DNA from: Buxus sempervirens
Taxonomy: Eukaryota > Streptophyta > Magnoliopsida > Buxales > Buxaceae
Length of the DNA stretch: 64,000 bases
Direction: 5' to 3'
Assembly (NCBI GenBank): GCA_947561395.2
Contig: OX387184.1
Span: 37,872,766 to 37,936,765, forward strand
Notes under the pieces: generated by a model
The model's input: the letters and a program-made list of their open reading frames with translations, nothing else
Told to the model about the DNA's origin: nothing
Databases searched by the model: none
In this document: in pieces, positions 21,418 to 32,736 of the stretch
How the letters are laid out: each line of letters starts with the position of its first letter
How positions within the stretch are numbered: position 1 is the first letter of the stretch
Program-made: the position numbers and the translations under genes

Positions 21418-22752
21418 TCAATGAGACTCCCCATTTCTGGAAGGAGGTTTCGGATCCCAAGTTCTTGAATAATGCCGGTACGCATCTTGGGACCGGGAGT
21501 GCAGCCAACACAACTTGTGATCCATCTCCAACTGGGTTCTTCGAATGCTACTCAGAAAATGATCAGCTTCATTTTGAATGCATTGCTGCGCAGCAACATC
21601 CCTTTGCACCTCGCCACATGCAAAATCAACATCCTTTGCAAGCTTATCCAGCTTCTCTTGGGTCTCTGATTTGAACATGCTCATCATGAGCATGTGAGCC
21701 CTTATCTCAGAATTGAAAGCCTCCTGGGAGGCTTGCATGGAATTCAACTTGTCCAGGATGGCCATAGCATCAGAACTGGACAAGGAGGATTGAGAAGAAG
21801 AAGGCTCCGAAGAAGCCAACCGAGAGGGATTTGCTCTTTTGCTTCTGGTGAGGGTGGAGGCATCAATGGGAGGTTTGGGGTGAAGGATCAATTCAACAGG
21901 ATCAGGTAGGACCCCCTGGTGAATGCACAAGTAAGTGATGAAAATCCCAAAGGGAAGAGCAGAAGTCTTGGATTTTAAATTCGGAGACTGAATGATCTGA
22001 TTGAAGATGATGGAAGGGAGACAGACACTGTCTCTGTTCTAGAGAGCATGAAGGAGTCTTGCTCGAGAATGAGAAATCTCAGAATGATGATCTGAGGGAA
22101 CAAGAGAAGCACACATGAACAAATTCAAGATCCTGAGAAGATCTTGGAGAGAGTCATGAGGAAGATAGTTGGGCTTATTTTTGATGGAGGTGGGAGCACC
22201 CTGAACAATAAGAGAAGAAATTATTGACTCCATGGGAGGATCAGAGTGAGAGACTAGAAAGTCAAAAGAAGGAGATTCAACAATGGGCAGTTCCAGAAGA
22301 GATGAGATAAGATCTTTCGAGAAGCCGAAAGAGATTCCCCGGACATAGGCTTTGACAAAGCCTTGATTTGCAAGATGAAGATGGTGGAGGTTCGAATAGA
22401 ACTCTCGAACCAGGTCTTGATAAGCAAAACCACTTATCAGAGCAAATTTCTTCCATCCATTGTCCGAAAACAAGGAGAAGAGCGGAGAGTCAGAAAAGGA
22501 GTCAAGCTTAATGGCCCTTTCCAAGAGGAGTGGCCTGTGCTTGAAGAATTCATTAAAATCAGACAAACCATTTCCAATGAATGGTTCAGATGAAGGTGAA
22601 GGGGATGGGGGTCTCACCGGTGGAGAAGAGACAACCGGAGAGGTGCTTACTGGTGGAGAAGAGGTGAAAGGAGAATCAGTCCTAGACTTTTTCTTGGGAG
22701 GCATGATGAAAATACAGGAAAAAAAATAGAAGAGAGAGAAGAACACAAGCAA
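21418..22752 (-). pseudogene. Envelope-like third ORF, broken by one in-frame stop
   Basis: A frame opens at 22752 and runs 237 codons to a TAG at 22036-22038. The same frame then continues without another stop to 21418. The N-terminus is proline/serine-rich with a basic KKK segment. The middle, with ISFGFSKDLISSLLELP and LRILNLFMCASLVPS, resembles the putative plant transposon protein domain often found in extra ORFs of plant elements. The C-terminal part is serine-rich, then a predicted coiled coil (SSDAMAILDKLNSMQASQEA). It lies downstream of pol in the same sense, the Sirevirus env-like position. No signal peptide is visible, and an envelope function is unproven for the class. The stop makes the full-length product unlikely unless it is read through. 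The frame could instead start at a later Met (codon 17, MPPKKK). Confidence 0.65.
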
Positions 22753-23955
22753 AGCACGACAAAGCCCTAATGGCAGAACAATCTATCAAACCCTAACTTA
22801 GAAGAACGAGAGAAGAACACTGCAACGGAAAAAAATGAAGAAGAAAGACGAAGACAGTAAAATTTTTTTTACCTGAACAGTGGACAAGGTGAAGGAAGGG
22901 AAGACCGAAGGCAACTGATGACCACGACGCGAGGAGCGAGGTGAATTGCAGTCAAAGACAAAAAGAAAAAACAGAGGTAAAAAGTGAAACAGATTTCCCC
23001 TTTTCATAGAAAAAAAAATCTCGCTGCCAACGTGCATCCAGCGACGCTTAACAGGGCAGGTGCCAAAGCACAAAAGAAGGGAAAAGGCTACCAGCACGCT
23101 TCTAGCGACGTAGAAGGTGCACATGCACAATCAAGAAAAAACACAATCACAAGGCAAAAATGTATAAAAAGAGTTTGAACTATTCTTCATGAAAAACTTA
23201 TACATCTAAACACAAAGCTAAGATTTTAACTGAACTAAAAATCATCCAAATAATCTACTTTTATTCAATCCAAGAAGTACTTATCACAAAACTGATCTTG
23301 AAGAACCTATCAAGGTTAATTCAGATGTGATACATTTCATATCTATGGCCAAAATTTCCTTCATGGTTTCTCATACTATAAATTTTCTTCAAGATATTGA
23401 GTACACATGCATATTAATGAATCAATGCTTGTGTAGTGTGTGAAATACATTTTTGACTTTTACACTTTATACAATGGAAGGCTATTTTAGTGTAATCATA
23501 CTTGGAAAGTATAGACATACCCCAAACTTCATTTTGGTGGCTTTTGCACATCAGAGATAGGTAGCCTTTTCTGATCTCTTTTTCTTTTTTTTTTGTAGAA
23601 GGCATTGACCCTTAAAAAACCTGAGTTTACAGTTCATTCCAAGAATATACCTTCTTTCTCTTTTTCTTTTTGAGAATTACAGTGGTTTTCACTCTAATCT
23701 CTATGGCAGCCATTTCCAAAACTTTTCTTTTCATAAAGGTGATAGCCTATAGATCCCAAGCTTCAACACACAATAAACTTCAATACACAAAGGTGTTTAA
23801 GACAAAATTGATAGTTGAGAACAAGACATTTCTGTCAATATGCATAGACTCAAGCTTCCTGAATTAAGATTTTAGTATCAAGAACACATAAATTCATTTT
23901 GAACAGACATGTAAATCATTTTACATCTAAATTAACTCAAAACAGAACCTGATTT
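22753..23955 (-). other. Non-coding spacer between Sirevirus pol and env-like ORF
   Basis: No credible gene. It holds A- and T-rich runs (about 22825-22870, 22955-23020, 23575-23595). Short frames on either strand have no recognisable motif. In Sireviruses this interval separates pol from the env-like frame. Confidence 0.5.
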
Positions 23956-26900
23956 TCAGTTTTGAGAGCATACTCCTAGGGATTTCCTAAGAGTTTCAAA
24001 TCTGTTCTGATCTAAAGGTTTAGTAAAAATATCAGCCAACTGTTTTTCAGTAGATATATATTCAATCATAACAGTTTTGTCTTCAATTAACTCTCTTATA
24101 AAGTAATGCCTGATGTCTATATGTTTAGTCATTGAGTGTTGAACAGGATTTTTGGAAATATTTATGGCACTTTGATTGTCACAGAAGAGAATCATTTGAT
24201 CCTGATTTAAACCATAATCAGATAGCATTTGTTTCATCCAAATTAGTTGAGTACAACTGCTTCCTGCAGCAATGTAATCTGCTTCAGCTGTACTCAATGA
24301 AACTGAGTTTTGCTTTTTGCTTAACCAAGCAATGAGGTTATTACCCATATAAAAGCAACCACGAGAGGTGCTTTTTCTATCATCCATACACTCAGCCCAA
24401 TCAGCATCAGTGTATCCAGTAAGATATGGGTTTGTTTCTTTGGCGAACCAATTTCCCAGATCAACAGTTCCATTTATATACTTTATAATCCTTTTCACAG
24501 CATTTAGATGAGATTCTTTAGGATTAGCCTGATATCTTGCACAAACTCCAACACTAAAACTTATACCAGGTCTACTTGCTGTTAAGTACAGAAGACTTCC
24601 AATCATCCCTCTGTACAAGGTCGGGTCTATATCCTTCCCAGATTCATCTTTTCCAAGCTTTAAGCTAGTACTCATAGGAGTCCTAGCATGTTTTGCATGA
24701 ATTAAACTAAATCTCTTGACTAGATTTCTTGCATATTTTGCTTGAGAGAAAAAAATCCCTTGTTGAGATTGATAAATCTGAAGTCCTAAGAAAAAATTCA
24801 GTTCACCCATCAAACTCATCTCAAATTCACTCTTCATTAAGTTTCCAAAGGAATGAGCATGAGTTTCAGAAGTAGATCCAAACACTATATCATCAACATA
24901 GATTTGAGCAATCAAAATATGCTTGGACTCTCTTTGAATAAAAAGAGTTTTATCCACATTTCCTCTCATAAATCCAGATTCAAGTAAGAAAGAGGTGAGT
25001 CTCTCATACCAAGCTCTAGGAGCTTGTTTGAGTCCATACAAGGCCTTGTTCAGCTTATAAACATGTTTAGGATGATTTGTGTCCTCAAATCCTTTAGGTT
25101 GCTCTACATAAACCTCTTCATTCAGATATCCATTCAAAAATGCACTCTTAACATCCATTTGAAACAGTTTAAACTTCAAATAGCATGCAATAGACAAAAG
25201 CAATCTGATTGACTCTAACCTAGCTACAAGAGCAAAGGTTTCATCAAAATCTATTCCTTCTACTTGGGTGTATCCCTGAGCAACAAGCCTAGCTTTATTT
25301 CTGGTTACAACCCCATTCTCATCAGATTTGTTCTTAAAATTCCATTTGGTTCCTATCACATTCAGATTAGAGGGTTTTTCAACCAATTCCCATACATTAT
25401 TTCTAGTAAATTGGTTTAGTTCTTCATGCATAGCATTTAACCAAGAGTCATCCAACAAGGCATCTTTATAAGATTTTGGCTCAAATTGAGATAAATAAGA
25501 AGAAAATCTTACCTCATTATGTAATTGATGTCTTGTTCTTACTCCATCTGAAATATTTCCAACAATTTGCTCAGTTGGGTGGTCTTTGAGAGTTTTTGTC
25601 AGAGGAACAACTTCATTGCTTGAGGAAGCATCTCTGATTTCATCCTCTTCATCTACAACCTGCAAAAATTCACAGTCAATTCCTTCATCATCTATTAACA
25701 CATTAATAGACTCCATTACAACAGATTTTTGCAAGTTAAAAACTCTGTATGCTCTACTTGAAGAGGAATATCCTAGAAAAATTGCTTCATCACTTCTAGA
25801 ATCAAATTTTCCTAGATTTTCTCTGTCCCTTAGGATATAACATTTACTTCCAAAAACTCTAAAATATTTCAAGTTTGGCTGTTTTCCTTTCCAAATTTCA
25901 TAAGGAGTTTGTTTCCACCCAGATCTGACATATACTCTGTTACTTATATAATAGGCAGTATTTATTGCTTCAGCCCAGAATTTTGTTGACACTTTCTTGG
26001 CTATCATCATGGTTCTAGCCATTTCTTGCAAAACTCTATTCTTCCTTTCCACAACTCCATTTTGTTGTGGGGTCTTAGGAGCAGAAAATTCATGTTTAAT
26101 TCCTTGTTCTTCACAAAACTTGGAAAACATCTGATTTTCAAATTTTGTCCCATGATCAGATCTTATTCTAACAATCCTCCCTATTTGCAAGTTCTTTTCA
26201 ACTTGAATTTGACAGCACAATTGTTTAAAGCAATCAAAACATTTAGACTTTTCTCTTAGAAAATTTACCCATGTGTATCTACTGTAGTCATCTACAGCAA
26301 CAAAGATATACCTCTTTCCTCCAAGACTTTCAGTCTTTGTAGGTCCCATCAAGTCCATATGAATCAGTTCTAATGGTCTAGAGGTTCCTACAATGTTGGT
26401 TTTCTTGTGTGTGGCTTTGATTTGCTTTCCTTGATTGCAAGGACCACACATTCCTTTCTTTTTATTGTTCCCAAACTTGGGAATTCCTCTAACCAATTCA
26501 GACTTAGAGATTTTTGACAAATCTCTATAGTTAATGTGACCAAGTCTTCTATGCCACAACTCAATTTCATTGCATATAGAAGATTTTAAAGAGCTTTCAT
26601 TGTTTCCAATGATTCCATAACAATTGTCACTTGTTCTTACACCTATAAGAACAGTTCTACCAGAATTATCCAAAATTTTACATTCTTTTCTGGTAAAGTT
26701 GACAAACAATCTTGAATCACATAACTGGCTAATACTAATTAAGTTTGCCTTCAAACCAGATACAAATAACACATTCTTTAGACAAACTCCATTAGGACCA
26801 GTTACTATTCCTTTACCTTTGACTTGAGAAGTGCTTCCATCACCAAATGTTACACTTCCACCAAAATATTCTTCAAAGGTACTAAACATAGACTTATGTC

Positions 26901-26976
26901 CACACATATTTCTTGAACAACCACTATCCAAGTACCACATGTTGACATCATGAACTTTCAAAGCTATATGAACCAC
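23956..26976 (-). CDS. pol: Sirevirus Pol: protease, integrase, RT, RNase H
   Basis: A 1006-codon undamaged frame in copia order. Aspartic protease, [11 protein letters not shown] near residue 14; GAG-pre-integrase zinc region, [10 protein letters not shown] with CGPC, at about 140-190; integrase D at about 206 (LIHMDLMGP), D at about 270 (SDHGTKFEN), E at about 308 ([11 protein letters not shown]); RT from about 530 with YVDD near 690; RNase H near 850 ([20 protein letters not shown]) and the ADYIAA and [12 protein letters not shown] motifs towards the end. The first Met here is probably not the true start: the frame is open upstream to about 27105, overlapping gag in the -1 relation, so a Gag-Pol fusion is expected. 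Confidence 0.94.
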   Translation of the reverse strand: MVHIALKVHDVNMWYLDSGCSRNMCGHKSMFSTFEEYFGGSVTFGDGSTSQVKGKGIVTGPNGVCLKNVLFVSGLKANLISISQLCDSRLFVNFTRKECKILDNSGRTVLIGVRTSDNCYGIIGNNESSLKSSICNEIELWHRRLGHINYRDLSKISKSELVRGIPKFGNNKKKGMCGPCNQGKQIKATHKKTNIVGTSRPLELIHMDLMGPTKTESLGGKRYIFVAVDDYSRYTWVNFLREKSKCFDCFKQLCCQIQVEKNLQIGRIVRIRSDHGTKFENQMFSKFCEEQGIKHEFSAPKTPQQNGVVERKNRVLQEMARTMMIAKKVSTKFWAEAINTAYYISNRVYVRSGWKQTPYEIWKGKQPNLKYFRVFGSKCYILRDRENLGKFDSRSDEAIFLGYSSSSRAYRVFNLQKSVVMESINVLIDDEGIDCEFLQVVDEEDEIRDASSSNEVVPLTKTLKDHPTEQIVGNISDGVRTRHQLHNEVRFSSYLSQFEPKSYKDALLDDSWLNAMHEELNQFTRNNVWELVEKPSNLNVIGTKWNFKNKSDENGVVTRNKARLVAQGYTQVEGIDFDETFALVARLESIRLLLSIACYLKFKLFQMDVKSAFLNGYLNEEVYVEQPKGFEDTNHPKHVYKLNKALYGLKQAPRAWYERLTSFLLESGFMRGNVDKTLFIQRESKHILIAQIYVDDIVFGSTSETHAHSFGNLMKSEFEMSLMGELNFFLGLQIYQSQQGIFFSQAKYARNLVKRFSLIHAKHARTPMSTSLKLGKDESGKDIDPTLYRGMIGSLLYLTASRPGISFSVGVCARYQANPKESHLNAVKRIIKYINGTVDLGNWFAKETNPYLTGYTDADWAECMDDRKSTSRGCFYMGNNLIAWLSKKQNSVSLSTAEADYIAAGSSCTQLIWMKQMLSDYGLNQDQMILFCDNQSAINISKNPVQHSMTKHIDIRHYFIRELIEDKTVMIEYISTEKQLADIFTKPLDQNRFETLRKSLGVCSQN

Positions 26977-26984
26977 ATTTGCAA

Positions 26985-28907
26985 CTAAGCAGTCTTTTCT
27001 AACCCAAATCTGTTTTTCATGTGTTTTCTGAGAAGTACCTTCATCAACAACTTGGGTTTTGAAGGAAGTTTCTTTGACAGATTTGTAACTTCCTTATTTA
27101 ATGATTCAGTCAATTTTAACAAAGAATCAAATCTGTTATGTAAATCCAAGGACTGACTTTGATTTACTTTCCTCTTACTATCAAAATATCCCTTGGGAAA
27201 ACCATGCAAAACATGACACTTTGGTCTTATATGACCTCTTTTATTACAATGATGGCACACAGGTATGAACCTATATTCAGAAGAATCAAAATTTCCAGAT
27301 TTGACAGTATTTCTAAACTGTACAGATTTAGATTTTTCAGATTTTGAAGATTTACCTGTTGAGCTTACTTCTCCAGCAGAAATTTTCTGTGAAAATTCCT
27401 TATTTTGATTACTTACAATCATTCTCTTTTCAGCAGAATTTGAGCTTTCAGGAACTTCCTTTGAAGTTGATTCCTCATCAATTTGATGATTTCCTGCAGA
27501 AAAATTTGTCGTATTAGATTTAATTGAATTTGACAATTTCTCAAGTTCACTAACTTTACCTTGAAGTGCAGAAATCTGAGCTTCCTTTTCTTTTAATTTT
27601 TCAGTTTTTTCAGTCAAAGAAGTTACCAGAAAATTTTCTTTGACATGTCTTTCAAGTAACTTCTTGTTTATTGAATCTATTTCTGCAAAAGCTTTATTTT
27701 TCTCTGTTTCTGACTCCTTCAATTTTTTACTCAGTTTCTTGACTTTCTTCTGAGCTCTATTGAATTCCTTATATAGCTGATTGTAGGCTTCTTGTAATTC
27801 TTCTTCATCATCTGATAAACTCTCTTTATTATCTCCTGCAATGTCAGAGATTGAACTACCAGAAGAAGATGAGTAAAAAGAATTGAAAGCAGTAAAATTA
27901 GCAGAAATATCCTCATCTGATTGTGAAGAATTATCAGTATTACTGTCATCCCAAGTAACCTGATAATTTGTCTTTTTCTTTTTATCCTTTGAAGGACAAT
28001 CAGAAGCAACATGTCCAAATCCTCTACATTTATAACATTGAACTTCATCGTTCTGAGAAAATTTCTTCTCCTTTCTTAGATCAGAAATTTTCTTATCAGA
28101 TCTTCTATTAGATCTGTCCATGGATGATAAAGGATTAGATTGTCTCTTTTTAAACATTCTCTTAAACTTTTTAGCTAAGAGAACTAATTCATCCATATCT
28201 ACTTCAGAATTATCTGATTCTTCATTATTTACAAATTTTAGAGCTATTCCTTTACTCCTTTTAGGAATATTCAGATCTAGCTCATAAGTCTGTAAAGATC
28301 CTACAAGATCTTCAATTCTCATGGTATCCACATCTTTTGCCTCTTGAATGGCAGTAACTTTTGGTCTGAATTTTTCAAGCAAAGATCTCAAGATCTTTCT
28401 AACAACCTTGGATGTAGAGATCTTTTCTCCAAGGTTAAAACTCGAATTAACAATATCCGAAAGTCTAGCATAAAATTCATCAAAGGACTCATCATCTTTC
28501 ATGTATAGAGTTTCGAAAGATGTTGTAAGTCTTTGAAGTCTAGACAGCTTGACAGCTGAGGTTCCTTCATGAGTGACCTCAAGAATGTCCCAAGCTTCCT
28601 TACCTACTTCACATGAGGAAATTCTCCTAAATTCCTCAACACTTACAGCACAAAATAAGGCATTCATTGCCTTGTTCCATCCACATAGATCAGATTCCGC
28701 TTTACTCCACTGATCATGAGGTTTAGGCATCACAACACCTCCTTCTGTTGTGATTTCAGGTGGATGATAACCATTACATACCGAGAGCCAGACACGCTCA
28801 TCGATAGATTTCAGGTAAGCTCTCATCCTTGCTTTCCAGTAAGAATAATTGTTACCTTCGAATAATAGAGGTCTAGAGGCAGATCCTCCTTCTTTTCCAA
28901 AGTCCAT
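26985..28907 (-). CDS. gag: Sirevirus Gag
   Basis: A 640-codon frame starting about 60 bp inside the 5' LTR. The N-terminal capsid domain ([20 protein letters not shown], then a UBN2-type region to about 230) is typical of copia Gag. Two CCHC zinc knuckles follow: [14 protein letters not shown] near residue 291 and [14 protein letters not shown] near residue 550. Between them lies an acidic, serine-rich coiled-coil segment (about 345-470). The large size and the second distant knuckle fit Sirevirus Gag. The last ~25 codons are in a different frame from Pol, whose frame overlaps the end of gag. Confidence 0.92.
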   Translation of the reverse strand: MDFGKEGGSASRPLLFEGNNYSYWKARMRAYLKSIDERVWLSVCNGYHPPEITTEGGVVMPKPHDQWSKAESDLCGWNKAMNALFCAVSVEEFRRISSCEVGKEAWDILEVTHEGTSAVKLSRLQRLTTSFETLYMKDDESFDEFYARLSDIVNSSFNLGEKISTSKVVRKILRSLLEKFRPKVTAIQEAKDVDTMRIEDLVGSLQTYELDLNIPKRSKGIALKFVNNEESDNSEVDMDELVLLAKKFKRMFKKRQSNPLSSMDRSNRRSDKKISDLRKEKKFSQNDEVQCYKCRGFGHVASDCPSKDKKKKTNYQVTWDDSNTDNSSQSDEDISANFTAFNSFYSSSSGSSISDIAGDNKESLSDDEEELQEAYNQLYKEFNRAQKKVKKLSKKLKESETEKNKAFAEIDSINKKLLERHVKENFLVTSLTEKTEKLKEKEAQISALQGKVSELEKLSNSIKSNTTNFSAGNHQIDEESTSKEVPESSNSAEKRMIVSNQNKEFSQKISAGEVSSTGKSSKSEKSKSVQFRNTVKSGNFDSSEYRFIPVCHHCNKRGHIRPKCHVLHGFPKGYFDSKRKVNQSQSLDLHNRFDSLLKLTESLNKEVTNLSKKLPSKPKLLMKVLLRKHMKNRFGLEKTA

Positions 28908-28950
28908 GCTATAGATCTAGATCACACTTTGTATAACAATTCAAAGTGAA

Positions 28951-28965
28951 TAGGCTTTGATACCA
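28951..28965 (-). promoter_or_regulatory. Primer binding site, initiator tRNA-Met type
   Basis: The minus strand reads TGGTATCAAAGCCTA, two bases after the 5' LTR end. TGGTATCA plus AGC is the usual plant copia primer site matching initiator tRNA-Met; here one base (A for G) differs from the common form. Confidence 0.85.
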
Positions 28966-29195
28966 ATTGAAAGAGTAGGAGACTACTCTACAGGTCCTCG
29001 ATCTACAACAATTATGATCTTAACAATGAGGAAACATACACACAGAAATTATACGAGGAAACCTGAATCCAGATCCAGGAAAAAACCTCGAGTCTATATG
29101 AGGCGACTAACCCTTAGAATCTCCACTATTGAATGAAAGTCAATTACAAAGGAAAACACACTTAACCTTTACAATTGAACTCACTCAACAGCAAT

Positions 29196-29541
29196 CCACA
29201 GCTCGAATCCACGAACTGTAGCACAACTTGAATCCACAAGCTGCAATTCACGATCTATCCAGATCCACAGCTCGAATCCACGAACTGCAACACAACTTGA
29301 ATCCACAAGCTGCAATTCACGATCAATCCAGATCCACAGCTCGAATCCACGAACTGCAACACAACTTGAATCCACAAGCTGTAATTCACGATCTATCCAG
29401 ATCCACAGCTCGAATCCACACACTGCAACACAACTTGAATCCACAAGCTGCAATTCACGATCAATCCAGATCCACAGCTCGAATCCACGAACTGCAACAC
29501 AACTTGAATCCACAAGCTGCAATTCACGATCAATCCAGATC
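29196..29541. repeat. Five 69-bp tandem repeats in the 5' LTR
   Basis: A match to the array in the 3' LTR, with no difference noticed over these units. The repeats therefore existed before insertion. Confidence 0.9.
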
Positions 29542-29818
29542 GTAACAATCACCTCAGAGTCCACTGAGATGATCCAATGCAATAGGAATCCACCTATGCA
29601 TCCAACAAGCTCGATCACCAATCCAGGAGATCATACGATCGTGTGAAGTTCCGAAATGAAGAAGAATCCTCAACTTCAATTCCAGGAGATCTCTCTCAGA
29701 TCTCCCCCTCACTCGATCACCGACTCTCTAAAGATGAATTGATTGAATCTCGAACACCTCAAGATCCAAATCAAATTGATCAAAAGAAAAAGTCATCTTA
29801 AAAACAAATACAGCTCGT

Positions 29819-29827
29819 CTATTTAAA
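29819..29827 (-). promoter_or_regulatory. TATA-like box of the Sirevirus promoter
   Basis: The minus strand reads TTTAAATAG, about 500 bp from the LTR start, followed in the direction of transcription by the 69-bp repeats. It is the only good TATA candidate in the LTR. Confidence 0.5.
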
Positions 29828-31303
29828 GAAGAAAACTCAGATCGCAGCTGGTGGCGTCGCCTTGCGATCGGGGTAGACGGCTCGAAGCGAACTCAAGTCC
29901 CGCTCAAATCCAAATAGACTCAGTTAAGAGCGCGTTGCCAACGCGCTGCTAGTGGGAGGGAACGCGGCATGTGCACAGCTGATTTGTAGATTCTTCAATC
30001 TTGCTCTGCGCTACCACCGGCGTGTCGGCGTCGCCTTACAACGCAAGTGCACGTTATTTACTTTCAAAGCACTGTTTCACTTATGCGCTGCCAGCGGAGT
30101 GGCAGCGGCGTTGTTCCTCGCAAGTGCCTTTACAAGAAATGCTTTATTTAGAAAACCTTTCATTTCCTTGAGCTACCAGCGGCGTCGTAGCTGTGTGGCA
30201 GCATTACCTTCCTCTTTATTAAATTCACAGAACTTATATTTTGATTCTGCACATCTTGAAGATTATTAGAAGATATAATTTGTCAAACATTTGCCATATA
30301 AGGAGTGTGAGTTTTCACATTTACAGTTTGTTTCAATGGGCTTAGCTGTATATGGATCCATAGTTTTGGTTGGTTAGCTAAGTGGTATTTAGTTTGGGTT
30401 GAGTTACTCCTATATGCGAGCTTGTTTTCCTTGCAAGTTAGTTTGCTCTGGGAAGGTCCTATGTCTGGAGGGACACCCCGGTGCGCCGCTAGTGATTCCC
30501 TGTACATGTGGATAAGCGACCATCTCCATGTATTGATTCTGGTACTGCATGCTGGTGGTACATGCCAACTCTGTTGAGTTCGTACGCAATAAGTCGGTGG
30601 CTACGGCTCTTGTCTATAGCTGTGCTGCATGGGGCTTGAGTATCATTAAGTAGCACTGCTCCTAAGCCGCACAGTGGTATAGCAATTAGTTGAGTGTCAT
30701 CTCAAATACTTATCATCTTTGTAAGTCTTGCAATGGCACGTGTTTTATTACTTTTGTCGGTTTTATCCCGTTAACATCCAATTACTGGTATTTGTACATG
30801 ATCATCTGTTTTTATCGCTTTATTTGGAATTGCCATGGATAACTTGGATTTCTCGTCTTATCATTGATTAATCGAATACCTCATGACTATTTGCTTACAT
30901 TGGACTGTTTCTAATTGCATGCACCTGCTACTTGCTGAGATGTAAATCTCACTCCGTTTTCCCCTATTTTTCAGGTAGCTTGGAGAGATCGTGAAGATGG
31001 GGTTTTAATCTGATGGGTAGAATTATAATTGGTATTAATGTCACATGTTGATTAGAGAAACTTTATTTTAAACTGAATTGATATTATTGAATAAAGAATT
31101 GTTTTTTTTATTGGCCACCAGAACTCTGATATAATTAATTAGTTTTTCTAAAATTATTGTGAATCTTAGTTTGTATCTGACCCCAGCTTCGTGGTAACAC
31201 CTCGAGTTTGGTTGTTGAACCGGACTTGGGTTGTTACAGTAGCGAACCGGGTTCGGGTTGGGTGCCGGTTTGCACTGACCTGGGTTCGGGGCGTTATAAA
31301 GCT

Positions 31304-32735
31304 CTTGAGTAGTTTTCAATCAGGTTCCAGTTTGGACATATAGAAGATAAAATGATTGTTTTATTTACCTCCCTTACTTTAGTCTCTATAAGGCATATGA
31401 GCTCCAAATTGTGCTTCTGAATAAATGCTCTTACTTCAAACTGTTTTACGGGGTCATTTAACCCCTTATATTCCAAGCTGCGCAATTAATCATGGATAAC
31501 CAGAGAAGTAGAGTTGCCTGCCTTTCGGCCAATCCCAGGATTCCGAGCGTTCATCCTCTACAGCGGGGGCTGTAAACAGCCCCTCACATTCCGTGGGGGC
31601 CCCACCATTCATTTGGGGGGCCCAAACCATACATGTGAGGGGCTGTTTACAGCCCCCGCTGTAGACGATTCCCACTCCAAGATTCCTATCTGCTGCTGTA
31701 GATTTAGCTTGCTTCATAGCTATCTCATCCACAAATATTTTTTTCTTCTTTCCTTTAGCTTTTTTCCTTGATCCACTATCTGAACTTGACACCATCTCAG
31801 TCTAATCTGACTCAAGCAATTCAAATCTATTTGGGCTGATTAGATTTTCAGATTTCTTCTCCACAGCCAACCCTGCAGGGTTTTGGGCCTATTGGCATTC
31901 ACCACCTGCATCTTGACTATTATTCGTAATTTGAACTTGATTTTCCTGTTCTTTTGTAGCCTGACATTCCTTTATACCACCCTCAGAAGCTTCAAGATTG
32001 ATTCCATGTTCATTGTCTCTTGCCATAGATGTATTGTCCTGAGCAGAAGGCATCTCAACTCCTGAACCTTCTACTGAACTATCACTCACCTGTTCACCAA
32101 GTTTCCTACCTGTATGTTTCCACACCTTTCCTGATGTTGCCTTAGCACACCTCATCTTGGGATGACCATAAACATTACAATTTTCACACCATAATGGTCT
32201 CCATGGGTATTCAACCCTTATTTCCACCATATCTTCATTTAACCGAATCTGTAGTTTGTCTGGAAAGGCACATTTTCCATCTACCTCAATGTAGACTTTT
32301 GCAAAGTTTAATCTAGTTCTTTTCTCAGTTGCTTCATCCATATGCAATGGATGGCCAATTCCACTGGCAATAACTCATCCCTTTTGCAGTCCACATCTCC
32401 AGGGGAACATTGTGAAATTTCATCCACATTGGTACCTTAGAAAGCTCAGGTTTCACAAACTTCGTACCTGGTTCCCACTCTTGAAGCAACATGAGTTTAC
32501 CTCCTAAATGCCATGGAGCAGCTTCCAGCACCTTGTCCCTCACCTAACTGTTGCTAAACTTGAAGATAAAAAACCCCTCTGCCGATTGATTCACTTCCAC
32601 CGAACCTTCTTGCCCCCAAATTCTTTGAACAATGGAATTCACAGTAGAAAATGGTAGCCTCTTATCCAGAAACAAACCCACCAAACATTCCTTCCAAGCT
32701 GATATACCTTCTTTGACCACTTCATGGGGGGGGGG
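31304..32735 (-). pseudogene. LINE-B, ORF1 and start of ORF2, decayed
   Basis: Read on the minus strand from 32735: DUF4283 region in pieces (GISAWKECLVGLFLDKRLPF; then AAPWHLGGKLMLLQEWEPG; one stop at about 32544 and a frame change near 32340), then the zf-CCHC_4 knuckle (WCENCNVYGHPKMRC, about 32150-32190). An acidic linker and a basic K-rich stretch (31720-31795) follow, then the endonuclease N-terminus (VRAFIQKHNLELICLIETKV, 31294-31485). This frame continues at 17692 after LTR-A is removed. ORF1 would be the RNA-binding protein and ORF2 the endonuclease/RT. The 5' end is lost at an 11-base G run (32726-32736). Confidence 0.85.
31557..31665. mobile_element. 109-bp foldback element with perfect 33-bp inverted repeats
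   Basis: The left arm 31557-31589 and right arm 31633-31665 are exact reverse complements over 33 bases, beginning tctacagcgggggctgtaaa. The 43-base centre holds two smaller palindromes (gtgggggccccac and ttggggggcccaa). It interrupts LINE-B between ORF1 and ORF2. No clear target duplication is visible, so assignment to a known MITE superfamily is not possible. Confidence 0.75.
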
Positions 32736-32736
32736 G

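Larger units (their letters stand above)
19731..30325 (-). mobile_element. Complete Sirevirus-type Ty1/copia element
   Basis: A 10,595-bp element with two 1358-bp LTRs (19731-21088 and 28968-30325) and a perfect 5-bp target duplication, gtttg (19726-19730 and 30326-30330). It has an initiator-tRNA-Met-type primer site, a purine tract, gag, pol in copia order (protease, integrase, RT, RNase H) and an envelope-like third ORF downstream of pol. Large gag, long internal 3' region and env-like ORF are Sirevirus traits. By eye the LTRs differ at about 12 sites (about 0.9%), so insertion is recent; at an assumed 1.3e-8 substitutions per site per year it is a few hundred thousand years old. Confidence 0.95.
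28968..30325 (-). repeat. 5' LTR of the Sirevirus
   Basis: 1358 bp, the pair of 19731-21088 at a constant offset of 9237. It contains the five 69-bp repeats (29196-29541) and a TTTAAATAG TATA-like box on the minus strand (29819-29827). By eye about 12 substitutions and no length change separate the two LTRs. Confidence 0.93.
17730..31298 (+). mobile_element. Solo LTR-A (family 1), interrupted by a Sirevirus
   Basis: It starts TGTAAAACCCCGAATTTTCA and ends GGTTCGGGGCGTTATA. It is flanked by gagct (17725-17729) and aagct (31299-31303), a 5-bp target duplication with one change, and both flanks rejoin one LINE-B endonuclease frame. Removing the Sirevirus leaves about 2969 bp, matching LTR-C (2997 bp). 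It contains no internal retrotransposon genes of its own, so it is the product of LTR-LTR recombination. The superfamily cannot be assigned from the LTR alone. Confidence 0.85.
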
